Shown here piece after piece: positions 44,372 to 53,130 of a stretch of 64,000 bases of DNA. Below the pieces are notes generated by a model, which saw only the letters and a program-made list of their open reading frames with translations, was not told the origin of the DNA and did no database searches. A program made the position numbers and the translations under genes. Origin of the DNA: Hyphomicrobiales bacterium (GTDB taxonomy: Bacteria; Pseudomonadota; Alphaproteobacteria; Rhizobiales; Rhizobiaceae). Positions within the stretch are counted from its first letter, which is position 1. Each line of letters opens with the position of its first letter. The stretch spans positions 434,001 to 498,000 of the forward strand of contig UBMI01000021.1 in the NCBI GenBank assembly GCA_900466475.1, in the 5' to 3' direction.

Positions 44372-45693
44372 GCCGCGCGCGGCTTGACCAGCACGACCAG
44401 GAAGAAACCGCGAAACAGCAGGAAGGCATTCATCGCCAGCCACAGGCCGTGATTGCCGAAGAGCGGCACGAAGACGGCAAGCATGGCAAGATAGCCCGCA
44501 AAGGACATCAGCATGCGGTTGCGCATGTCGACGGACCATGTCGCGCCGATGAAGACGCCATCCATCAGGAAGGCGAGTGCGCCTGTCAGTCCCGTCACCG
44601 CCGCCCAGGGCAGGTAGGTCTCGGCGGCTGCCTGTACTTCCGGCGAACTCGTCAGTCCGGAGATAAGGGCAGGACCGGCAAAATAGAAGAAGGCGGAAAT
44701 GATTGCCGCAAGCCCGAAGGACCAGAGCGTCGTGAGCCTCAAGCCGCGGTCGAAGGCTGGCCGGTATTGCGCGCCGATCGCCCGCCCGGTGATCTGTTCG
44801 GCGGCATTGGCAAGACCGTCGAGATAATAACCAGACAAGAGGAAGAAATTCATCAGCACCGCATTGGCTGCAAGGGTAATGGCCCCGAAGCTGGTGCCGA
44901 TGCGGGTCATGATCGCAAAGGAGCCGATCAGCACGAAGGTGCGGATCAGGATATCGCGGTTCAGCGCGAAAAGCTCGGCAAGCTTGCTGCGCGAAAAGAT
45001 CTCCATCCGATTTGGCCGATGTGCCCGATCGAAGCTGCGCAGCACGATGAAGAGACCGGCAAGCGCGCCCACCGTTTCGCCCGCCATCGTGCCCCAGGCG
45101 ACACCCGAAACACCCCAGTCGAGCGAGAGCCCGAGATAGATGGAGAGCAGGATGTTGATGCCGTTGATCACCGCCTGCAGCAGCAGTCCCGTCCGGCCTT
45201 GTCCGCGGCCAAGCACGAAGCCGAGCAACGCGTAATTGGCAAGGGCTGCCGGGGCTGCGAGGATGCGGATCGAGAAATAGGTGCTGGTTGCCTCGGCAAT
45301 ACGGCCTTCCGCCCCCATCAGCTTCAGCCCGACAACAATCAGCAGCGGCGACAGCACCAGAAGCACCAGACCGGAGCCGAGTGCGGAGACCATCGCTCGC
45401 CAGAAGACGGCCTGCTGCTCGTGTTGATCACGCCGCCCGAGTGCTTGCGCCGTCAATCCGGTCGTGGACGCCCGCAGGAAGTTGAAGCTGCCCATGATGA
45501 GGTCGAACAGCATGGCACCGATGGCGAGCCCCGCCAGCGCTTCCGGATCGCCCATGTGGCCAACGACGGCAGTATTGGTGATGCCGAGCAGCGGCGTCGT
45601 CATGAAGCCGAGCGTCATCGGAATGGCGATCGACAGCACCAGCCGGTGCGTCACGTCGAAGGCCAATATATTTCTGCTGCCGCCTGTATCCAT
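44347..45693 (-). CDS. MATE-family efflux transporter (DinF-like)
   Basis: About 448 aa with 12 hydrophobic helices in two MatE halves. It opens with HRLVLSIAIPMTLGFMTTPLLGITNTAVVGHMGDP, the usual first-helix signature, and has ASTTGLTAQALGRRD and NFFLLSGYYLDGLANAAEQITG. It would export drugs or metabolites by Na+ or H+ antiport. The start at 45693 (MDTGGSRNIL) lies after the CAP gene on the same strand. The stop lies inside the end of convergent pyrD. Confidence 0.93.
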   Translation of the reverse strand: MDTGGSRNILAFDVTHRLVLSIAIPMTLGFMTTPLLGITNTAVVGHMGDPEALAGLAIGAMLFDLIMGSFNFLRASTTGLTAQALGRRDQHEQQAVFWRAMVSALGSGLVLLVLSPLLIVVGLKLMGAEGRIAEATSTYFSIRILAAPAALANYALLGFVLGRGQGRTGLLLQAVINGINILLSIYLGLSLDWGVSGVAWGTMAGETVGALAGLFIVLRSFDRAHRPNRMEIFSRSKLAELFALNRDILIRTFVLIGSFAIMTRIGTSFGAITLAANAVLMNFFLLSGYYLDGLANAAEQITGRAIGAQYRPAFDRGLRLTTLWSFGLAAIISAFFYFAGPALISGLTSSPEVQAAAETYLPWAAVTGLTGALAFLMDGVFIGATWSVDMRNRMLMSFAGYLAMLAVFVPLFGNHGLWLAMNAFLLFRGFFLVVLVKPRAAQTFRAAQ

Positions 45694-45725
45694 ATCCGCC
45701 TCTTGGGGAGAGAGGCGGTGTCGCC

Positions 45726-46223
45726 TCAGTTGGAAAGCACCATCGCCCAATAGGGCAGATTCTTCGAAGCCGTATTATGTGCAACGGCAACGCCGAGACC
45801 GCTATAGCGTCCGAGCATATTTTCCAGATGGTGGGGGGAATTGATCCAGGCAGTGACGACCGCATCGACGCTCTGCTGGCCCGCTGCGATGTTTTCGGCG
45901 GCCGGAAGGGAAACGCCGCTCGCCTTCACGCGGGCGCCGAAACTGTCCGTCATGCCCATCAGATGCTTCATCTTGCCCGCACTGGCCATGCGCTTGGCCT
46001 GGAAGATCGCGGCGGCACTTGCATGCGGATCGACGCTGAGCGGCGGCAGGCCATTCCTGGTGCGCAGCTGGTTGACGAGCGGCAGCGCCGAAGCGGTCTG
46101 ATCGACGCCGTCGGATGGTGTGCTCGCCATTTTCGGCGTGGTCGTGCAGCCGGCAATGCCGGCGGCCAGTGCGAGGCCCGAAAGCTGAAGAATGCCGCGG
46201 CGCGAAAGGATGATTGAGCTCAT
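45726..46223 (-). CDS. CAP-domain lipoprotein
   Basis: 165 aa. The N-terminus has an RR pair and lipobox (RRGILQLSGLALAAGIAGC), so it is probably exported and lipidated at Cys25. The CAP (SCP/PR1) domain has VNQLRTRNGLPPLSVDPHASAAAIFQA, the His-containing GKMKHLMG, AAENIAAGQ and WINSPHHLENML, all family positions. Bacterial CAP proteins are secreted; their functions are mostly unknown. It starts one base after the stop of the small membrane gene upstream, so they form an operon. Confidence 0.9.
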   Translation of the reverse strand: MSSIILSRRGILQLSGLALAAGIAGCTTTPKMASTPSDGVDQTASALPLVNQLRTRNGLPPLSVDPHASAAAIFQAKRMASAGKMKHLMGMTDSFGARVKASGVSLPAAENIAAGQQSVDAVVTAWINSPHHLENMLGRYSGLGVAVAHNTASKNLPYWAMVLSN

Positions 46224-46224
46224 G

Positions 46225-46491
46225 TTATTTGCGATAGCTGAAAAGACGGATGATGATGAAGATCGGGATGACGATGGTCGCACCCAGCATCAGATAGTCG
46301 CCGACGCGCCCGAGCGCCGAAAAACCCTGCCGCCACAGATGCACCACGAAATCGCGGAAATTGTAGATGAGCTCCCAAGGGGTGAGCCCGAATATGGCCA
46401 TGACGAAGCCGACGATCAGCGAGACCACCAGAAGCTTGATGATCGTGCGGCCAATGGAATCGCCGAGGAATCTGTTTACCTGATCGGACAT
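46225..46491 (-). CDS. Small inner-membrane protein (DUF6460-like)
   Basis: 88 aa. Two hydrophobic helices (IIKLLVVSLIVGFVMAIFGL and YLMLGATIVIPIFIIIRLF) flank a short loop with WELIYNFRDFVVHLWRQG. It resembles the DUF6460 family found in Rhizobiales; the number is from memory. It lies directly upstream of the CAP lipoprotein, with one base between stop and start, indicating linked expression. Confidence 0.75.
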   Translation of the reverse strand: MSDQVNRFLGDSIGRTIIKLLVVSLIVGFVMAIFGLTPWELIYNFRDFVVHLWRQGFSALGRVGDYLMLGATIVIPIFIIIRLFSYRK

Positions 46492-46631
46492 GCGCCATCT
46501 CCTGTTTGCCTTGAGATACGGTCACGGCGATTCGGCCGCAAGCCTTTTCCGCCAAGGCAGCACCGCCTCTGAAATAGGACTTGAGTTTTTTTGTGGCCGC
46601 AGCCAAATGCCGCCAGCCAAAGGGTCCGATC

Positions 46632-47564
46632 ATGCAGCCAAGCCAGCTTTCTTCCGGCGACGTCATCGCCGACCGCCGTGCCGACTATGCGAAGATGCTC
46701 GACGAGGGCGGCGAAGCGGAAGCGGCGGCCGAGCTGATGGAGCAGGCGCTGGAACTTGCTCCGGCCTGGGCCGCCGGCTGGTATCGCCTCGCCACCTACC
46801 GTGAAAAGGCGGGTAAGGCGCATGCTGCCGTCGAAGCCTATCACCGCACGCTGGACCTCGACCCCGAGGATATCTTCGGGGCGGGCCTGAAGCTCGCGCT
46901 GCTTGGCGATACCGAGACGCCCGCTCAGCCGTCGAGCCGCTATGTCGAGCGCCTCTTTGATGATTATGCCGAGCGCTTCGAGACCTCCCTGGTAAAAAAG
47001 CTGGATTATTCCGTGCCGCAGAAGCTCGCGGCACTGATCGCTTCCACCGGCAGGCACTATCAGCATGCCGTCGATCTCGGTTGCGGCACGGGCCTGCTCG
47101 GCCCCGAAATCCGCGCCCACGTCACGCGCCTCGAAGGCTTCGACCTGTCACAGAACATGCTGGCAAAGGCCGCCGAAAAGCATGCCTATGACCATCTCGC
47201 CCAGGCCGATCTGTCGCTGGCGCCTGAAGCTTCCGGCATCTTCTCCGATGGCGGGCGGCACCGTGCCGATCTCGTCACGGCCGCCGATGTGCTGATGTAT
47301 CTCGGCAATCTCGAAAGCGTCTTTGCGATCGTCGATGACCTCGCCGCAACAGGTGCCAACATCGTCTTTTCGGTCGAGGATGGCGGCGAGGGCGACGGCT
47401 TCAGCCTGGCGCCGTCGCTGCGTTATGCTCACTCGCAAACTTACATCGAGGGACTGGCGTCAGCCCACGGCCTCGAAATTCTCGATATCGTCAAAACCAC
47501 CATTCGCAAAGATGGCGGCAGACCGATATCCGGCATTCTGTTCCTTACGCGCAAGGCGGCTTAA
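46632..47564 (+). CDS. TPR-containing methyltransferase
   Basis: About 310 aa. The N-terminal 75 residues form TPR-like helices (AAAELMEQALELAPAWAAGWYRLATYRE, AYHRTLDLDPEDIFG) and the rest is a class I SAM methyltransferase with HAVDLGCGTGLLGPEIR as the SAM loop, LEGFDLSQNMLAKA as the acidic loop, and ADLVTAADVLMYL. Such fusions are known in alphaproteobacteria with unassigned substrates. The start at 46632 precedes MQPSQLSSGD; the upstream open frame is ignored because it lacks family residues. Divergent from the membrane/CAP operon. Confidence 0.88.
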   Translation: MQPSQLSSGDVIADRRADYAKMLDEGGEAEAAAELMEQALELAPAWAAGWYRLATYREKAGKAHAAVEAYHRTLDLDPEDIFGAGLKLALLGDTETPAQPSSRYVERLFDDYAERFETSLVKKLDYSVPQKLAALIASTGRHYQHAVDLGCGTGLLGPEIRAHVTRLEGFDLSQNMLAKAAEKHAYDHLAQADLSLAPEASGIFSDGGRHRADLVTAADVLMYLGNLESVFAIVDDLAATGANIVFSVEDGGEGDGFSLAPSLRYAHSQTYIEGLASAHGLEILDIVKTTIRKDGGRPISGILFLTRKAA

Positions 47565-47759
47565 GCGCATATTTCTTGCGATTTTAAAATAGGTCAGCAT
47601 TGCTTACGTATTTCGCTTGCGCACAACCGGGCAAGGCCTGATAATTCGGCCATCCCGCGAGACAGCGACGCGCTCCAAAAGCGCAGCACGCGCCGCATCC
47701 ATCCCTACATTGCCCCTACCTCCGGCCGGTCCGGAACAGCCGCTATTGGAGATCGCGAC

Positions 47760-48395
47760 ATGAGCCAGATCATCAGTGCCCTCGGTTTCTGGAATACCAC
47801 CGCGACACGCCACACGCCGGTCGAGGATGTGCAGGGCATATTTTCCGGCAGCCTCATCTCCGCGCTCGGCCTCTATGTGCTCGCCAGCGCCGGACTCCTG
47901 ACCGGCAGCACCGCAGGCGTTGCCTTCCTGCTTCACTACGCCTTCGGAGTGAACTTCGGCCTCGCCTTCTTCCTGCTCAACCTACCCTTCTTCTACCTCT
48001 CGTGGAAGCGCCTCGGCACAGCCTTTACGATCAAGACCTTCATCGCCATCGGCCTGACGTCGCTGCTCTCCAGCCTGCAGCCGAAGGTCATGGAAATCGC
48101 CGCCATCCATCCGGCATGGGCAGCCCTTCTCGGTGGCCTGCTGCTTGGCTACGGGCTTCTTGCTCTCTACCGCCATCGCGCCAGCCTCGGCGGCGTCGGC
48201 ATCCTCGGCATCTATATGCAGGAGCGTTTCGGCATCCGCGCTGGTATCGTACAACTCGCGATCGACATGTGCGTGCTGGCAGCCGCCTTCTTCGTCGCCA
48301 CGCCGCCGGTCGTCTTCTATTCCGTGCTCGGCGCGGTCGTGCTCAACCTCTTCGTCGCGATCAATCATCGGGCCGACCGCTACATCGCGCTATAA
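47760..48395 (+). CDS. YitT-family membrane protein
   Basis: 211 aa with five to six hydrophobic helices. SGSLISALGLYVLASAGLLTGSTAGVAFLLHY at the N-terminus and GVGILGIYMQERFGIRAGIVQLAIDM match YitT/DUF161 proteins. The role is not known. Its 5' flank of about 195 bases contains no gene or recognised element. No operon partner; the next gene encodes a 55-aa protein 130 bases away. Confidence 0.85.
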   Translation: MSQIISALGFWNTTATRHTPVEDVQGIFSGSLISALGLYVLASAGLLTGSTAGVAFLLHYAFGVNFGLAFFLLNLPFFYLSWKRLGTAFTIKTFIAIGLTSLLSSLQPKVMEIAAIHPAWAALLGGLLLGYGLLALYRHRASLGGVGILGIYMQERFGIRAGIVQLAIDMCVLAAAFFVATPPVVFYSVLGAVVLNLFVAINHRADRYIAL

Positions 48396-48525
48396 CATTC
48401 TTCCAGCTGATCTGACCGGAAACTCAACCTTACAAATTGGTAATCCGTTGTAAACAAAACGTAACTTGCCTGTGATGGATCCCGGCGTGAAACTTTCCCC
48501 CGCGCCGGAATTGATGAGGTGAGCT

Positions 48526-48693
48526 ATGTCAGATCTGGAAAAGCTTGTCAGACGCCGCATGCAGGAAGAATACACCAAGGGTTCTTCCGCAGAGGAAATA
48601 ACGAAGGTCATTCGCGACATATTCAACAGCGTCGACCTGTCGGGCAAATGGCCTGCAGCCGTTGCCGCACGGGCAATGACGGGTCACAAGTGA
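48526..48693 (+). CDS. 55-aa conserved-looking small protein
   Basis: Starts MSDLEKLVRRRMQEEYTKG, continues SSAEEITKVIRDIFNS and ends ARAMTGHK. It is predicted helical and charged at the start. GAGGTGAGCT is well placed before the ATG. It has codon bias like the neighbouring genes and no membrane segment. Function unknown. A hairpin (48705-48728) follows the stop. Confidence 0.75.
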   Translation: MSDLEKLVRRRMQEEYTKGSSAEEITKVIRDIFNSVDLSGKWPAAVAARAMTGHK

Positions 48694-48704
48694 CCAAATA
48701 GTCA

Positions 48705-48728
48705 ACCGACCCGATACATCGGGTCGGT
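48705..48728. terminator. Hairpin after the 55-aa gene
   Basis: Perfect 10-bp stem ACCGACCCGA/TCGGGTCGGT with TACA loop, 11 bases after the stop. There is no U-tract on either strand, so it may block exonucleases or be a weak bidirectional terminator with the convergent gene at 48760. Confidence 0.5.
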
Positions 48729-48759
48729 CACAGGATGAATTCCCTTCAGGCAGAATCTA

Positions 48760-49221
48760 TCAGGCTGCCTTCTGCGGCGCATCGATCGGATGCTGGCTGC
48801 GGAAGCCAACGGCAAGCCGGTTCCAGATATTGATCGTGCCGATCGCAACCGTGATCTTGGTCATTTCTTCCTCTGAAAAATGCGCCTTCAGCGCTTCGTA
48901 GTCGGCATCCGGTGCGCCGGTCTCGGCAATCTTCGTCACCGCATCGACCCAGGCGAGCAGAGCGCGTTCGCGGGCGTCATAGACAGGCGATTCCCGCCAT
49001 ACGCACATGAGGTTGATCCACTGTTCGGAAAGGCCGTGGTGGCGCGCTTCCTTCGAATGCATGTCGACGCAATAGGCGCAGCCGTTGATCTGCGAGGCGC
49101 GAAGCTTGATCAGGTGAATGAAGCGCTTATCCAGTCCGGATTCCTGGACATATTGCTCCAGCGCCGCGACGGCCTTGTAGGCATCCGGGGCGGCTTTGCC
49201 GAAGTTGAAACGTGCTTGCAT
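48760..49221 (-). CDS. Carboxymuconolactone decarboxylase/AhpD-like protein
   Basis: 153 aa helical CMD domain. The redox motif CxxCxxxH is complete in NGCAYCVDMHSKEARHHG, and INIWNRLAVGF is typical of this alkylhydroperoxidase branch. It probably reduces peroxides with a thiol partner. It lies 35 bases downstream of the Rrf2 regulator on the same strand and is probably in its operon, giving redox-linked control. Confidence 0.9.
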   Translation of the reverse strand: MQARFNFGKAAPDAYKAVAALEQYVQESGLDKRFIHLIKLRASQINGCAYCVDMHSKEARHHGLSEQWINLMCVWRESPVYDARERALLAWVDAVTKIAETGAPDADYEALKAHFSEEEMTKITVAIGTINIWNRLAVGFRSQHPIDAPQKAA

Positions 49222-49256
49222 GGTATTCTCCTTGGGTTGGGGTTTGTTGTTGCGGC

Positions 49257-49757
49257 TCAGCGAGCCGCTTTTCTCTCGTGCATTTCCATGAAGGCGCAGC
49301 CTCTGGCAGCAATCCCGCCGTCATCATCTGCGGAAAGTTCGGCCAGGATTTCGGCGATACTGGTGTTTGCGAGTTCGGCGCGATAGGCGCGCTCTGCTCT
49401 GAGCATTGCCGCCGTGATCTGGCAGGGTTTCGTGAAATAGCGCTGCGGCAGCGGATTCGGCCCCCGCTGGCGGATCTCCGAACAGCGGAAGGCCGGTGCC
49501 GGCCCTTCGACCGCGAGCACGATATCGAGCAGCGAAATATCCTCCGGCTTCTTCGCCAGTCGATACCCGCCTTTGGGACCGGGCACTGTTTCCAGAATTC
49601 CGCTCCCCGAAAGCGCCTGCAGATGCTTCAGCAGGTAGCTAGTGGAGACACCGTGATATTCGGCAAGGGCCGCAGCCGATAACACGCCGCCTTCGGAGAG
49701 CCCGGCCAGCACTGCCGTGCAATGAATGCCCTGTTCGACACCGTCACCAAGCTTCAT
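49257..49757 (-). CDS. Rrf2-family transcriptional regulator
   Basis: About 166 aa. The winged helix has VLSAAALAEYHGVSTSYLLKHLQALSGSGILETVPGPKGGYRLAK, the Rrf2 signature. Three cysteines follow (FRCSE, KPCQI, RGCAF), but their spacing differs from the tight IscR/NsrR cluster motif, so Fe-S binding is uncertain. It probably represses itself and the AhpD-like gene through the palindrome at 49772-49796. AGGAG at seven bases upstream supports the ATG at 49757 over the TTG two codons earlier. Confidence 0.92.
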   Translation of the reverse strand: MKLGDGVEQGIHCTAVLAGLSEGGVLSAAALAEYHGVSTSYLLKHLQALSGSGILETVPGPKGGYRLAKKPEDISLLDIVLAVEGPAPAFRCSEIRQRGPNPLPQRYFTKPCQITAAMLRAERAYRAELANTSIAEILAELSADDDGGIAARGCAFMEMHERKAAR

Positions 49758-49771
49758 GGCCAATCTCCTCT

Positions 49772-49796
49772 ATCGTAGATATAATTTATCCATGAT
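49772..49796. promoter_or_regulatory. Putative Rrf2 operator
   Basis: Imperfect inverted repeat ATCGTAGATAT-N3-TTATCCATGAT (8 of 11 positions paired), AT-rich like known Rrf2-family sites, and directly upstream of the Rrf2 gene where the promoter must be. Confidence 0.55.
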
Positions 49797-49852
49797 TATG
49801 CCAAGGAGTCAATAGCGCTTCTATTCGCTGATGTTTGAACTACATTTGCCCC

Positions 49853-52363
49853 GTGGATCAGATCGATGCCGAAACCAGCCTTGCCTTACCCCCACCCTTC
49901 CTCCGCTGGTTTGCGGAAAAGGGATGGCGCCCGCGCGCGCATCAGCTTGAATTGCTGGCCCGCGCCGAAGCCGACGAAAGCACGTTACTCATCGCGCCAA
50001 CCGGCGCCGGCAAGACGCTCGCCGGCTTTCTTCCGTCGCTGACCGACCTCACACGCCGCGGCAAAATCCCGCCGGGCTCGGCCTTCACAGGCATCCACAC
50101 ACTCTATGTCTCGCCGCTGAAGGCGCTGGCCGTCGACATTGAGCGCAATCTCATGAAGCCCGTTACCGAGATGGGCTTGCCGATCTCGATCGAGAACCGC
50201 ACCGGCGATACGCCGAACGCCAAGCGCCAGCGCCAGAAGCTGAACCCGCCGGATATCCTGCTGACGACGCCGGAACAGGTGGCGCTGCTGCTTGCAAACC
50301 GCGAAGCCGAGCGTTTCTTTGGGGATTTGAAATACGTCATCTTCGACGAGCTCCACTCGCTCGTCACGTCAAAGCGTGGCCATATGCTCTCGCTTGGCCT
50401 TGCCCGCCTGCGTCGGCTGGCGCCCGATCTGAAGACCATCGGCCTCTCCGCTACCGTCGCCGAACCCCTGGATTTGCAGAGATGGTTGGTGGCGCAGCAG
50501 GAGGGCAGGGAGAATCACGCTGGCCTCGTACTCGTCGAAGGTGGCGCCAAGCCCGATATTTCCATTCTCGATACGGAAGAGCGCATCCCCTGGTCCGGCC
50601 ACGCCGCCAAATACGCCATCCCGGATGTCTACCGCCAGCTCATCGACCATCAGACGACGCTGCTCTTCGTCAATACCCGCTCGCAGGCCGAGATGCTCTT
50701 TCAGGAGCTCTGGACGGTCAACGAGGAGAACCTGCCGATCGCGCTCCACCATGGCTCGCTGGATGTTGCGCAGCGCCGCAAGGTCGAAGCCGCAATGGCC
50801 GCCAATCGGCTGCGGGCCGTCGTCGCCACATCGACCCTCGACCTCGGCATCGACTGGGGTGATGTCGATCTGGTCATTCATGTCGGTGCGCCGAAGGGCG
50901 CCTCGCGCCTTGCGCAGCGCATCGGCCGGGCCAATCACCGCATGGACGAGCCGTCGAAGGCAATCCTCGTTCCCGCCAACCGCTTCGAGGTCATGGAGTG
51001 TCAGGTTGCCCTCGATGCGAATTACATCGGCGCGCAGGATACGCCGCCCGTAGGCCGAGGTGGGCTCGATGTGCTGGCCCAGCACGTGCTCGGCATGGCC
51101 TGTGCCGAACCCTTCGACATGCTGGAACTCTATGACGAGATCACCAGCGCCTCGCCTTATGCCGATCTTGCCTGGGAGACCTTCGAGCGCGTTGTCGATT
51201 TCGTCGCGACCGGCGGTTACGCCCTGCGCACCTATGAGCGTTATGCCCGCATCCGCAAGACCAGGGAAGGCCGCTGGCGCGTCTCCAATCCGCAGGTCGC
51301 CCAGCAATATCGCCTGAACCTCGGCACCATCGTCGAAGACCCGATGCTGAACATCCGTATGGCCAAGCGCGGGGAGGGCGGCAAGCTTGGCCGTCCCGGC
51401 GCCGTGCTCGGAAAGGTCGAGGAATATTTCCTCGAACAGCTCGCCCCTGGCGACACATTCATCTTCTCAGGCAAGGTTCTTCGCTTCGAAGGTATCCGGG
51501 AAAACGAGGCGCTGGTCAGCCAGGCCTATTCCTTCGATCCGAAAATCCCCTCCTATGCCGGCGGCAAATTCCCGCTTTCGACCTATCTCGCCGATCAGGT
51601 CCGCTCGATGCTCGATGATCCCGACCGCTGGCATCGTCTGCCGGATCAGGTGCGCGACTGGCTGTCGTTGCAGAAGGAAAAATCGCTGTTGCCGAAGCGC
51701 GACGAGCTGCTGATCGAAACCTTCCCGCGCGGCAGCCGCGGCTATATGGTCATCTATCCCTTCGAGGGCCGGCTTGCGCACCAGACGCTCGGCATGCTGC
51801 TCACCCGCCGACTGGACAGGGCAGGGGCAAAACCGCTCGGCTTTGTCGCGACGGATTATTCCCTTGCCATCTGGGGTCTGGAAGACCTCGGCCTGATGAT
51901 CGCCAATGGCCACCTCAGCCTCTCGGATCTCTTCGACGAGGACATGCTGGGTGACGATCTGGAATCCTGGCTGAACGAATCCTTCCTTCTGAAGCGCACC
52001 TTCCGTAATTGCGCCGTGATTGCAGGCTTGATCGAGCGACGCCATCCGGGCAAGGAAAAGACCGGCCGGCAGATCACCGTCTCCGCCGACCTGATCTATG
52101 ATGTGCTGCGCACCCACGAGCCCGATCACATCCTGCTGCAGGCAACACGGCAGGATGCTTCGACCGGTCTTTTGGATATTTCCCGCCTCGGCGATATGCT
52201 GAGGCGAATCAAGGGCCATATCACCCACCGGGCGCTGGACCATATTTCGCCGCTCGCCGTGCCGGTCATGCTGGAAATCGGCCGGGAATCGGTGCCGGGT
52301 CAGGCCCATGATGCGCTGCTTGCCGAAGCCGCCGACGATCTGATCGCCGAGGCCATGTCCTGA
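49853..52363 (+). CDS. Ligase-associated DNA damage response DEXH helicase (Lhr type)
   Basis: About 836 aa. Helicase motifs in order: LLIAPTGAGKTLAGFLP (Walker A), VIFDELHSL (DEXH-like), TIGLSATVAEP, then a second RecA domain with LRAVVATSTLDLGIDWGDVDLVIH and AQRIGRANHRMDEPSKA, and the Lhr C-terminal region. The pairing with PdeM 35 bases downstream identifies the ligase-associated repair subtype, which often also includes an exonuclease and ligase; those are not in the window. The start is uncertain: GTG 49853 was chosen, TTG 49835 is possible, and neither has a clear ribosome-binding site. Confidence 0.93.
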   Translation: MDQIDAETSLALPPPFLRWFAEKGWRPRAHQLELLARAEADESTLLIAPTGAGKTLAGFLPSLTDLTRRGKIPPGSAFTGIHTLYVSPLKALAVDIERNLMKPVTEMGLPISIENRTGDTPNAKRQRQKLNPPDILLTTPEQVALLLANREAERFFGDLKYVIFDELHSLVTSKRGHMLSLGLARLRRLAPDLKTIGLSATVAEPLDLQRWLVAQQEGRENHAGLVLVEGGAKPDISILDTEERIPWSGHAAKYAIPDVYRQLIDHQTTLLFVNTRSQAEMLFQELWTVNEENLPIALHHGSLDVAQRRKVEAAMAANRLRAVVATSTLDLGIDWGDVDLVIHVGAPKGASRLAQRIGRANHRMDEPSKAILVPANRFEVMECQVALDANYIGAQDTPPVGRGGLDVLAQHVLGMACAEPFDMLELYDEITSASPYADLAWETFERVVDFVATGGYALRTYERYARIRKTREGRWRVSNPQVAQQYRLNLGTIVEDPMLNIRMAKRGEGGKLGRPGAVLGKVEEYFLEQLAPGDTFIFSGKVLRFEGIRENEALVSQAYSFDPKIPSYAGGKFPLSTYLADQVRSMLDDPDRWHRLPDQVRDWLSLQKEKSLLPKRDELLIETFPRGSRGYMVIYPFEGRLAHQTLGMLLTRRLDRAGAKPLGFVATDYSLAIWGLEDLGLMIANGHLSLSDLFDEDMLGDDLESWLNESFLLKRTFRNCAVIAGLIERRHPGKEKTGRQITVSADLIYDVLRTHEPDHILLQATRQDASTGLLDISRLGDMLRRIKGHITHRALDHISPLAVPVMLEIGRESVPGQAHDALLAEAADDLIAEAMS

Positions 52364-52398
52364 GAAATCGGGCCTGAATTATTGGGAATACGAGAGTG

Positions 52399-53124
52399 AT
52401 GAACCGCCTGGCGCTCGCGCGCGACATGATCAGCCTTGCCGCAATACCGGGCGTCGAAACCGCCATTCACGGTGTTGCCGCCGTCTGCGATCCGCTTGGT
52501 GCGCTCTACCTGCCGGATGCCGGCATTCTCGTCGTTTCCGACCTCCATCTGGAAAAAGGCGCAGCTTACGCCCGCCGCGGCATGATGTTGCCGCCCTACG
52601 ATACGCTGGCGACACTGACCGTGCTCGCCGCCGTCATTTCCCGCTACGATCCGAAACTCGTCTTATCCCTGGGTGACAATTTCCACGACCGTGTCGGCTC
52701 GCAGCACCTGCCGGATGCCTTCCGCACCCTGATCGTCGAAATGGCCCGCGGTCGCGAATGGATCTGGATCAACGGCAACCACGACCCTGACGGTACGATC
52801 GACCTGCCCGGCACCTGTTCGGATGAACTTTTTTATGCTGGCCTGACCTTCCGCCACGAGCCGCGTGACGGTCTGCAGAAGGGCGAGATCGCCGGCCATC
52901 TGCATCCGGCGGCCACCGTCCGCCGCCGCGAAAAATCCGTCCGCCGTCCCTGCTTTGCGACCGACGGCGGCCGCCTGCTGATGCCAGCCTTCGGCGTCAT
53001 GAGCGGTGGCCTCGACCTTGGCCACAAGGCGATGAAGGGCCTCTTCGACAAGGCTTCGCTGATTGCCCATCTGCTCGGTCGCGACCGGATTTATTCGGTG
53101 CGCTACGGCAATCTGCGCGGCTGA
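52399..53124 (+). CDS. pdeM: Ligase-associated DNA damage response endonuclease PdeM
   Basis: About 241 aa metallophosphoesterase. The metal-binding blocks are complete: VVSDLHLEKG, SLGDNFHDR, WINGNHDPDG and IAGHLHPAA. It acts as a manganese-type nuclease in the same pathway as the Lhr-type helicase immediately upstream, probably co-transcribed. An in-frame GTG sits one codon upstream of the ATG. Confidence 0.93.
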   Translation: MNRLALARDMISLAAIPGVETAIHGVAAVCDPLGALYLPDAGILVVSDLHLEKGAAYARRGMMLPPYDTLATLTVLAAVISRYDPKLVLSLGDNFHDRVGSQHLPDAFRTLIVEMARGREWIWINGNHDPDGTIDLPGTCSDELFYAGLTFRHEPRDGLQKGEIAGHLHPAATVRRREKSVRRPCFATDGGRLLMPAFGVMSGGLDLGHKAMKGLFDKASLIAHLLGRDRIYSVRYGNLRG

Positions 53125-53130
53125 ACAGGC

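Noticed and set aside
44449-45753. 434-aa open frame on the plus strand
   Set aside because: Antisense shadow of the MATE transporter; hydrophilic His/Glu/Arg-rich composition.
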